From positions 1 through 38,835 of the IMG/VR virus record IMGVR_UViG_3300025118_000050: 38,835 nt of DNA. The stretch is one strand, 5' to 3'. This document shows, one piece after another, positions 16,994-28,900 of this stretch; position 1 is the first letter of the stretch, and each line of letters opens with the position of its first letter. A model generated the notes under the pieces. It was not told the DNA's origin and did no database searches. It saw only the letters and a program-made list of their open reading frames with translations. This stretch comes from a virus. The position numbers and the translations under genes are program-made.

Positions 16994-19900
16994 TAAGAAC
17001 GTTTAATGTTTTTAATTCTGCGTACCACAGGTGCTGTAGAAAGCCCCGTAATACCATCATTTGTTACTACATTAAACACACCAGGATTACTATCTCTGGT
17101 TACTCCAGTTAATTTACCAAAACTATATCTTCCAAAGAAGGTATTAATTCCAGCCTCAACACTTTCGGTAGAAGAGACACTAACTGTGACTCTTTGAACT
17201 CCAGTTGTACCAATACCAAGAACAACACTTTCACCATACTCAACTGCTTGACAGCGATATATGTTATCCATAAACACTGTACCAGTACCTACAACACTAG
17301 TTCCTTCAGAATCTTCATAAGAAGTGGAACCAGTACCAGTATTGGTATCGTGAACATAGAAGAAGTCACCTGCCTCAATCTGTGTAAGAGATACAGCAGT
17401 TCCAACTCTTTGAGCAACCCTCATAAGAGGATCCACAAACATATCAAATACAAGTCCAGTAACCGCAACACCAATAACTGTTGTAGCGGCAACACCAGAT
17501 ATAATACCAAAATCACCCGTCATTACAGGAGTACCAAGAGTATCAGCAAATCCTGTTGGTTGTCCTAAAAGAACCAAAGGAACAGATGTATTAGTGTATC
17601 CAACACCAGCGTTATCTACAGTCAATGCATTAACTACTCCCCCAGCACTTATAGTTGCTGTTGCAGTTGCAAGTGTACTTACACCAAAGTAAGTACTAAT
17701 AGAAACTGTAGGTGCAACAGTATATCCCATTCCTGAACTTGTTAAATCTAGACTGATGGTTCCAGTATCTGAAACAATAGCAGTAGCAGCAGCAGAAATC
17801 TTAGGAGTATCTTCATCAACAATAACCAAGTTCAAATCAGCACCAGCATATGCTTCCTGCTTATCGTCAAATAATGGACGAACACTTTGAACAAATAGAG
17901 TAGTTGAACCAATACCAACATTCTGAATAATACGTGTTGTTGGAGTAATAGAAGATTCATTAATAATTCTTCCTTTACCAACATATACACCATCAACCAC
18001 AATATCATCTTTCTGCTTAGTCCATGACATAGAACGTTCAAGTGCAGTATCAGTTGTAATTCCAGGTCCAAAGTATTGAATAGTTTTAAATGTATCAGAT
18101 GTCTGAATACCACTAACAATACGTTGAGTTTGATCTAACCCAAATGTTACAGATTTAGTTGCATCATCACGCAATTTAACTTTATCACCCTTCTTAATAG
18201 TTTCTATAGTGTCAACGAATACGGAGTCAGTTATAGAACCCTTGAAGTAGTATATCTTCAGTGTATCACCTGCTTTAGGTGCTTCGAAGAAGTCAATAAC
18301 ACTACCACCCTTGAATTCGAAGGAAACGCCAGGATCTTGTAAAATATCATTAATAAAGATAATCAAGTTATCTTGAATTCTGATTGGAGAACCTTTAGCA
18401 GAACGAAGTGAAACAATAACACCTGCTTTAGTAATGGTAAATGATTTTTTAACCCCATCAAAGAATGGACTGAAATTATCTAAAACTTCTAGTTGTCCAA
18501 ATGTCCAACCAGTAAATTTATCATCATGAACAGATTCAACAATAATACGGAAATCCTTGAAGTTTGTAGGAGTTCCAGTTGTTGGAATACCAGTAAATGA
18601 TGCTGTATTCGCAGGAACAGTTAATACATCACCAATAGCATAATTACGTCCAGTATTATTAATAATAAACTCAGTTACACTATTACCTAATCCAACTGTA
18701 ACATCAACCGTTGCATTGACTCCACTTGTGGTAGAACCACCTGCAGCAACTAAAGGAATGTTTTCATATCCTGTAGGAGCGTCAATAAAGACTTTAGGTG
18801 GATTAGCAAAGGTAAATCCAGTACCAGGAGAGGTTACATTAATACTTGTAATATATCCAGCATCAACAATTGCAGTACCAATAGCAGTTCTATTTGGATA
18901 TCCAGTAGGTCCAGAAGTTCCAACTCCTACGTATACTGTCTGAATACCGATTCTATAACCACTACCACTGTTTCCAATAGATATGGAAGCAACAGTTCCT
19001 GTATCAGATATAACAGCAGTACCACCAGCAGAAACTAATGGTTGATACCCCATTCCTTCTGAAGAACCAACATTAACAAGAACACCACCTCTAGGTAAAT
19101 CTCCTACATTCAAATCTGCTGTTACAGAAGAACCAGTACCAGTAAATGATATTTCAGTAGTTGTAGAACCTTCTGCAAGACTATAATCAACACCTGGACC
19201 TTGGAATATCTCATTCAGAAGGATTATACCATTATTAGTAGAGAATCCAACAACATTAGACTCATCTTGAGTCATAGTGAATGTTTTAGCAATACCAGTG
19301 AAATCCTTAGAAAGTGAATCGAACAAATAGTTGTCCTCATAAGCAACAATGTCATCAGATTCTGCTGTTCTAATAAAGACTCTTCCTTGGAAAGTAGAAC
19401 GAGTAGTTAATCCACTATAACCTTCTGCACCATAAGGAGGTTCAACAAAGTTAAGTGAATTATCAAGGATAGTATAATTTCCTTCATACTTAGTAATAAC
19501 AGCAGGACTTGCTGATGTTCCAGTATGAACACCACCAGCACTTCCTAACCATGCTCTATCAACAAGAAGTTGATTTGCAACTCCACCATATCCAGTTGAT
19601 TTAACTCTCATGAATTCATCATCAATCTTAATTAAATCACCACCAATCATAGAACCAATGCCTGTAATACGAGCATTGACCTGGGAAGCATTCATAGTGC
19701 TAACCAATCCAACAGTAACACCGGTGGATACAATAGGTGATTGAATATTATTATCAAGAGCAATTAATACCTTAGTGTTCTGCTTATGGGATGTAATTGA
19801 ATGTGAATTACCTGTTCCAACTGTACTAAATCCAAGAATTACTGGAGGGTTAGCAAGAGCATCAGATGCTGTAGGTGATAACCTAATTAAATCTTCACTT

Positions 19901-22900
19901 AGTTTTACAGCATACACATCAGTACCAATTGTTCCGCCAGCAGTTCCTATACCAGTACCATCATATGCATATGTAAGTTTCTCACCAGTAATTAAGAAAT
20001 GATCTGCAAGTTGAATGGTATTTGCGTTAATATCAACGACTGTAGTATCTTCCTCAGCATCCCAAACCTTTCTAAAGATGGGGCGATTTCTATGTGTGAG
20101 ATTAAAATTACGTTTAACAACAGCAAGAGTACCAGTGTAAGTGCCCTCGCCATTACGTAATTGTCCAACCGAATCACCATCTCCAATACCTATAGTGTTG
20201 ATACCAACTAAAGTCCTTTGATTCTCTACAGCCTGTCCAAATACTCTAACCTTCGTAGCAATATTTGCGTTAGGAGTGTAATACAGTCCAAATGTAGAAC
20301 CAGAGAATCCAGCACCAACTGTACCTAATCCAACGTCCTGCATATTATTACCATCATCATATGATAGGACTTCTCCATATAATGTCTCATAAGTTTGAGC
20401 AATAATACCATCACTTGCCTGCATTACAAGAACTTCTTGTATTGCCATCTTACTATTTGTAGTATCCTCTATAGAAACAAAGAAATAAGCACTTTCATAC
20501 TCACTAGTCTGGAATCCACAAATCTTATTCTCTCCAGGAGTTGCAGAAGAAGAAATCGTTGTATAGAATGACTCCATCATTGATTCTACCATCGTGGTAG
20601 TACCAACTCCAGTAGCAGTCTTATTAAACTGATAATCAACTACCTTAACAGCACAATTGGTATTAATTCCTGCATTTGGATAGAAATTGAGATTAGTCTG
20701 TCCTGCAGTTTGAACACCGAACGTTCCAATGAAACCACCGGTGGATAAAGTACCATAATCTATAAACCCTGTAGCAGCATCAGTTGCACCAGGTACAATA
20801 TTAACTTCTGTTAACTGATGGGTATTAATTCCAGCAGTTGTCTGCATGACCTCAACAATTACTTTATTACCAGCGGAATTGGTCGGATTAATACCAAGAA
20901 TAGTAGTTCCAGCACCAATTGCAGTAGTTGTCGTAAATCCAGAAACTGTAACTAAATCACCTATAGTTGTTGATCCAGTACCAGTAGTAGCACCTGTTTG
21001 TATTCCAGGCATTCTGTTAAAGTCAACAGAGATGAAATCTATAACATAATTGTTTAATTCATACTTAGTTGGGTGGAAATTAACGTTTGCGTATGCACCA
21101 CTAAAGACATAATCAAAGGAACCCAAGAACCCTTGAGTATCAACACTATACTGGTTCATATATGCATAAGTACCATCCTGAACAACATTAAAGAATCCAC
21201 ACTGATTCTCACCAACATAACGAGTGTCTCTTACGTTATAGAAGTATCTGTGACTTGTAAAGGATTCTTTATTAATAAAATCAAACTTCTCAAATGGGTC
21301 AGTTCTAGGCTTACTATCAAATAAGTTACCAACATCATCAATTGAAAGAACCCTATTAGTTCTTGCTTCTTCATAATCAGTAAGAACCCTGTTCTCAAGA
21401 ACAATTTCCTTAGATACTGTTGTTTGATTAACAGTGCTTATACCAGCAACCTCAACAGTTAATTCTGTCGCATTATCAAAATCTAGTCTAGTATCAACAT
21501 CAGATACAGAAACTAAATCAACTTTAACTGATACTTCCTGTCCAGAAGCAGCATTTGCAGCAGCAGCACCGATACCAGCATTAGGGAATCCTGTCCCACC
21601 ATTTCCATAAACACCAGCACCCTGTTCATCAGCATCATTAGGTCTACCATCAAAAGATTCAAGTTCCATATCAGAGAACTTCTTAAATCCACTAGTATGT
21701 GTAATCTCACCAACTACATCTTTCCAACTAGCATATTGAACTGGTGATTTAATTGAATATGCAAATGCCTGATAATAGTTATTATCATGAAGTCTCTGCC
21801 TTGAATCATTTAAAAATCCAGTAACTTGTTGGAATCCTTTCTTCTGTTCTACAAGAGGCCCTACATCAAAAGTAGAATCAAATCTTTCAATTGTTTGAAT
21901 AAATCCAACTTGATTAGAAGATGAACCTTCAATTTGCTTATTAGGTTCAAATACATCACTAGTAGATACTCTTAAAGTGTTATTATTTCTATTCCACCCA
22001 ACTACGGTACCAGTCTTAGTACCAGTAAGTGTTTCTTGAGTAATTTTCTCTTTAATACTAAAATCACCCTTTTTAGTAACAGGAACAAATCCAGGGAAAT
22101 GTTTTTCTGGTATTATTCGTCCGGCAGATGCATCTGGACTGTATTCACCAGGATTGTCATTTTCTAATACAAATGTAACTTTAGGATTAGCACCACCAAT
22201 ATTTGGAGTAATTGAATTTAAAGTAAAGAGGTTATAATCATATTCACTAGAATTATATCCAAATCCAGTAGTAGCAATACCAACACCTTCAACTAAAACC
22301 TTATCACCAATAGCAAATGGGAATTCTTGTCCTGTAGAGAAATCAGTGTCAAGAGTAAGTTCAACAGTTGCATTTGAAGTAGTAAAACCAACTGTTTCAA
22401 TACCAACTCCATTAGAGTTATGAATAGGTATTATAGTGGGATAAGAATCTTGAAGTCTCTTAGTATTTTCAACAATAATAACACTAGAAACACCAACTGA
22501 ACCACCAACTTCAGTTTTAATCTCACATTCACTTAATATTAACCCACTAACTCTGTCCTTAACAACCAATTTTGGTGGAGTAGAATAATTACTACCACCA
22601 GAACTTAAACCGATATGATCTAAAGTTCTAAACCTATCAATCTTAAAGAGACTAGGTAATGCACCAGTTGGACGTAATGTCTTATCATATGGGAATTCAT
22701 AACCTGGGTTAATAATATGAGTCGTCTTAACTTGTCCGATAGACTTACTTTCAACTCTTAGAAGAGCACCATTTCCATAAGTTGTAGTAGCAGTACCAAC
22801 ATACTTTCTACTAATTGTAGAAATACCAGGAATACTCTTATACCCATATCCTTGATTGGTTATTTTAATATCCGCTATTGGACCTAGAGCACTAGGAGAA

Positions 22901-25900
22901 TTTGTCGTATATGACATTTTAGATGTCACATCTGTATAGGTAGTACTTTCTGGCTTATCAGGTACATTATATGTAAAAGTAGTACCGCCAATTGCAGAAA
23001 GTTTAAAGTTTCCGTTATATGAAGAATCAGATAGTTTAATTGTACTATAATTCTTAACAGTCTTATCTGTTAAGACTTCAGATTGAACTGTAGTAATTCT
23101 ATCTGGATTAACAGGTTTTAAACTATAATAAAGTAATTCTGGTGTTCTTACATTTGTTTGTAAAAAGACTTTACTACCACTTATACCTACGCTGCCTTCA
23201 GTAGTAACATCAAATTGATCCGGTGTTGCTGTCAGATACTTATGCTTGAAATCCTTATCTTTATAGAAATCAACAGCGAATGCTGAATATGTTGTTCCAC
23301 CAGAAACATTGGATAGTGAACTATCAGCAACGTTGAATTCTAATTTTTGCCCTCTAGTTATATTAAGTAAAGGATTAACTGGAAGTAGTGAATGTGTTAC
23401 TGCACCACCAGTGGATGCTAGAGATACATTAACTGGATATTGAATAGTCGCATTATAATAATTAGACGCTAATTTAATTTTATCATTAGTATCTTTAATA
23501 ATATAGTAACTATTATTAGCAGTTAAACCAGATACTACACTAGTTGATTCGTATATAACTTGATCACCTGTATTCAATCCATGATTTGTGATTGAAAGGG
23601 TGTCATTCGTTATACTGACATCCCCCTGTAGGAAAGTTGACAATCCTACAGTAACCTTTCTATTATAATCATTAAACTTAACTGTATAGGATGATGTAAT
23701 ACCAGGCATTACATTTAAGAATACAGTATCACCAACTCCTAATCCGTGAGCAGTTGTTGCAGTCGCAGTAACAACTACTTTCTCTAAGATACCAGTAAGT
23801 TGTGTATCTGTAGTAGTTAATGTATGAGTTACACCTGTTCCAACAGAATGTAAATAAAGTTGCTCTGCTACGGTAGCGCCAGTACCAACAAATATACCAG
23901 TAGAACCCATTCCAACTGGCATTGATGTCACTCCAACCAAATCTCTTCCAAGATTTAATGCAAAAACTTCACTAGGTAAACTAAAATTATTAATACCTTC
24001 GGTAGATACAGAAACTGCTGTTCCACCACCAGAAGAATAAGTTAATTTTTGTCCAGTAGTAAACTTATGTTCTGGTAAATAAATCGATCGTGTAGGAATA
24101 GCAAGAGAAGTTCCAACTCCAACTGCTGAACCAGGAGCATCAACATATATCGTACTGTTAATACCAACCCCAGAAGTAGTTCCAAGTCCAACTACTTCTC
24201 TAGGATTGAAATAGATGCTTCTTTGTAATTTGATTTCTTTATCTGTGTTTATGCCAACATTTATTGTAAGTCCCCGTGGTTTCTCTTCAATAATAGAACC
24301 AATAGTATGAGCAGTACCTACTGTTCCACCATATTCTCTTATAACTCTAACTCTAGAATTGAACGAATCAACATTAACAACATAAAGTTGTTCTGTCGAA
24401 ATACCAATAACATCATCTGGTTGAAGGATATTTACATCACCATTAATTGAAACAAACGTAACAATACCAGTTGCAGCAGTATTTCCAATAGCAGTTGCTA
24501 CCTTAAACTTTGATGTTGTTACTCCAATATTATAAACTCCATCTATATTAACAATAGACTGTGAAGATATACCAGAAACACTGACAAAATCGCCGTTTTT
24601 GAAGTTATGTGGTTGAACAGTTTTAGCAAGAATCGATTTTTTGTCATTCAATACCTGAAAAGTAACATTATCCTTTCTAGTTGTAGATGAAGTAAGTTTG
24701 ATAATGTCCTTACCACCTATCTTCGTTACTTTTGAAGATGCGTTAATTCCACCAGTTTCAGTATTATCAAATTCTACTCTATCGTTAACTTTATACTCAT
24801 GTCCACCATTCTCGATGAAAACTGATTCTATAACTCCAGGTGAAGCATAAACAACCGTTGCAAAATCATCAATACTCTTATCCGGACGTGCAACATACTC
24901 ATAATCACTCTCTGCAAAGGAGAGTTTATATGGATAGATATTTCTCACATATCCACCATCTTCAAAATTAATCTTATCAGTAATTGAATCTGGACTAAAA
25001 TTAAACTTATCTGGTTTAGACTTAAATGATTCTCCAATTACATATGGGAATACTGGAGTAAAATACTTATCAAATGTGGCATCTTGCTGAGAAGAACTAT
25101 CAATAGTCGCAAAATATGCATAAGTTCCTTCTGGATAATCTGGTGTCTTACAAAAACGTCCATTATATTTGTCTAAATCACCTTTATTAGTAAATGTGTA
25201 GTCATTGGTAAATGAACCCAATGGCCAATCACCAACAGTAGGACCAAGTTGTCTAGTAGCACTAAGTTCGTATCCAGGAATCATTCTCCGGATAACACCA
25301 CCATTTACTCTATCAAATCCATATGGACCGTAAATTGGGTTACCATCATAGGCAAATCCAAGAATTGGTGAATGGTTATCTGATACTTCTTCAGCATTTT
25401 CATATTCTAAGTCATAAGTACCATAATCTTTCTTACCATTCAACTTCAAGGATGGAAGCATCTCTCTTAGTTTCCTAGGAGCATAAAGGTGAGTAAACTG
25501 TGAACCATAGTCCCCAGTGCTATTCTCCATAAATCCATCATCAAGTTTAATCAAAGTACGATAACGATTTACATTATCAATCTCCCATCTCTTAACTTTA
25601 GGATCAACAACAGGAGGTATACCACCAGCATCTACAGCAGTCTCTACAGAGAGGAAAGATCTATCAGTAACAAATCCAACACCACCACTAACAACGTTCA
25701 CAGAGGTGATTACACCACCCTCTATGACTGGTGTGAGAGATGCATATGTACCAATACCAGACGTAATAATTTCTGGAGGTGAATTATATCCAGAACCACC
25801 TCTAGTAACAATAACTTGCTCAATTGCACCATTCCGTACAACTGGACGAAGTTCAGCACCAGAGCCAGCAATTAAATCAATATTTGGAGTTCTATTATAA

Positions 25901-28900
25901 TTAATAATCCCAGCATTACCATATCCACTTCCTTTTTGTGTTAAATCAATAGATGTTACTTCTCCCCTAACAACTGGAATCATAGTTGCATGATAATCAC
26001 CTAAGGAAGAAGAAATTCCAAGTTCTCCACTAATAGAAACCGAAATTGATTGATAATTGAATATATGAGTTCCTACACCAACATTGATTAATTCAACATA
26101 TATACCATTATCATAATCAGACGTAAGAGTACCACCAACGCCAGCTTGAGCAACTCTAAAATTATTATTGTTAATAACAAGTGCTTTATACTGCGCGGTA
26201 TCCGCTAAACCACCAATTGCAGTACCAGTAGTCGAATATGTTAAAATTTCGCCATCTTTATAACCATGATTCTTAATATTGATTGAATTATTAAACGTAC
26301 TGATTCCTGTAGTAGTAACAATACGTTTTTTATATTCATAACCACTTCCTGGATTGGTTATAAAGATTTTATCAACAACATTCTTCTTTTTAACACTTTC
26401 AAACTTTTGAGTACCAGATCCTTTATCAGAAAGGTCTACAGTATTGATTCCAGCAATAGCATCATCAAAATGAGAGTGTAATTGAATATTTGTATTATCA
26501 ACAAGTCCTACAAAGTAAATTGCACCATCACCTAACCCTGTTGTACCTGTTCCAACTGCGGTGCCATTATTCTGACGATAGAATACTCTTTCGCCATTAT
26601 TAAAGAGGTGATAGGTTGTAAACCCAACAGTATTATTAGATGTATTAATACCAACAGAAACGTCAAGGGTAGGAGCATGAACACCCTGCCTCATTTTTGC
26701 TTCTGCAGTTGCTCCACTACCATTACCACCATTGATATTAATTTGTGGTTGTTCTAAGTAATTAAAACCTGCATATGTTACATCAATTCTTTCAAATGCA
26801 CCATTTACATTAACATGTCCAGTCGCACCAATACCAGCAGCATCAGTAATAAGCAATTCTGGTGGATTAATAACATCATGCCCACTTCCACCTTGCAAAA
26901 CTAATATCTCATCTAATTCTCCATAGTAAAGTCCATCTCTTGACTTATAATTAGCAAGTTCAACACCATTAACAAACATACCTGTTTTTTCACCAGGTAT
27001 TGTAGTAAATTCTTCCCCAGAAGAATCAAATACAGGTTCACTAAACCTCCTTACCAATCTTTGAGAATCAATTGCCTTATCTTGTAATCTACTAGCAAAT
27101 TGATGCGTTGTAATACCTGCAGAATTACCTGCGATGGTAATAAATTTACCAGATTCAATATTTGAACGAGAATATGCTAATTTAAAGGATTGGTCATCAA
27201 TCTTCTTAGCAAAATAAGAACCTTCTGATAAAGGGTCAAGTGTAAGTGAAGTTGTAGATGTTGCAACAACACCATCTACTAAAGTAGAGGTTTCAACTGT
27301 TCCTGGAACGTAATAAACTTCATCACCTGTTTTAAAATCATGACTTCTATTGGTTGATATAGTCTCACCGGAGAAAGTCGCAGCAATTTTAATATCAATA
27401 CCTCTTAAGTCAGCATTTAACTGCTGATTAGCATAAAATGGAATAGAAGCAGATGTTATATAAGTTTGATGCTCTGGAGTACCTTCAATAACATCATGAG
27501 GTGCTGCTGTATGCTTCGGACCCACCATCTTCATACCATTGTAAGTATGATATGGACCAGCATAAGGAACACCACTAACAATTCCAACTACATTTAAGTC
27601 ATATGCATTAGAAACGTTAGAACTAAATGTATAGTCTGGTTGTTTAACTGCAGGAAGTACTTCTGCTCTAATAAGTTCCCTTCTTGCTTTAAATTGTGCT
27701 GATAAATCAATAAATCCCAATCCACTAAGAATAGCGATTTTATTAGAAGGTACATCAACTACAGTACCTTGTGTTTCAGCAGAATTTGTTTGATTAACAA
27801 GTGCCACTGGATCACCTAGGAATAATAAGTGAACTTCTGGACATGTAATCTTAATGTTACCATTACCAATATCTTCAACTGTTTCTATATTAAAGATATT
27901 GGTAACATTATAAACCCACTCTGTAAATGTCTTCTCAGTATCTTTTAACGCTCCAAGATTTTGTACATCAATCGCATCACCAGCAACCATCTGATTGGTT
28001 GGACCAGGTAACATGAAATCAGTAACTACACCAGTAATCCTAAGAAGAATTTTATTTCCATCAGGATCATATGCATAAACAGAAGAACTTAATCTAACTA
28101 AAGCATTCCTAGGTATATCAACTGTATTATCAGATAAACCTAAGAACTGTGTGGTAGTTTTGCTAGTATATGTAATTGTCCTATCAACACCGTCTACAAC
28201 GACTTCTAAGGTGCCTGAAGCAGGGAATCCGATAGTAGAGTCAACATAGATTGTATTAACACTAGCAACTTCATTACTTACTGTTCTAGTAGTAGGAGTA
28301 ATGCTAAACTTACCGTAAATAGAACCTACTTCACTAATATCTTTATTAGCACCAGCATCAAGTCCTATTTGATAATAAGTATTACCATCTCTTTCATATT
28401 CAATAATATTATCAATTGAACCATAAGAATAATTAAGTACACCTTCAACTGCGTCTTGATATAATGTTTGTCCCTTTAAAGTTCTAGGGTCATAAGCCTC
28501 ATCTAATGCAACAACTACTAAATCTTCATTAATTCTATAATCAGCATCTGAAGGTTTAATCGTTTGTTCAAATGGTTTTACAACTACTGCCTTAGAACCA
28601 TAGAGAGCACGGAACAAAATCTCAAAAGAATCATCAGTACCTTTTGTTACATAGAGATCTTTTGCTTGCTTAGAAAATAATGCCTGGTTAAGTCCAGAAA
28701 CAAAACTCCTATCCTCTAATCCAGGAACATAAAGTCCTTTATACTTCTTAAAGAACTCAGCAAGGAAAAGATTACTTAAATTATGTACTTCAGCATCATC
28801 ACTATGGTCAGCAGATGTTGAACTACTAAATGTTAGTCTATCTTCTTCCCCAGAAGCAAAGAGAGATGTAATCGCACTAAATGCACGTTTACAATCAAAA

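Noticed and set aside
17194-17568. Plus-strand frame of 124 codons opposite the giant protein
   Set aside because: It is antisense to the repeat-rich end of the 4083-residue gene, Ser/Asn/Thr/Cys-rich, without start signals.
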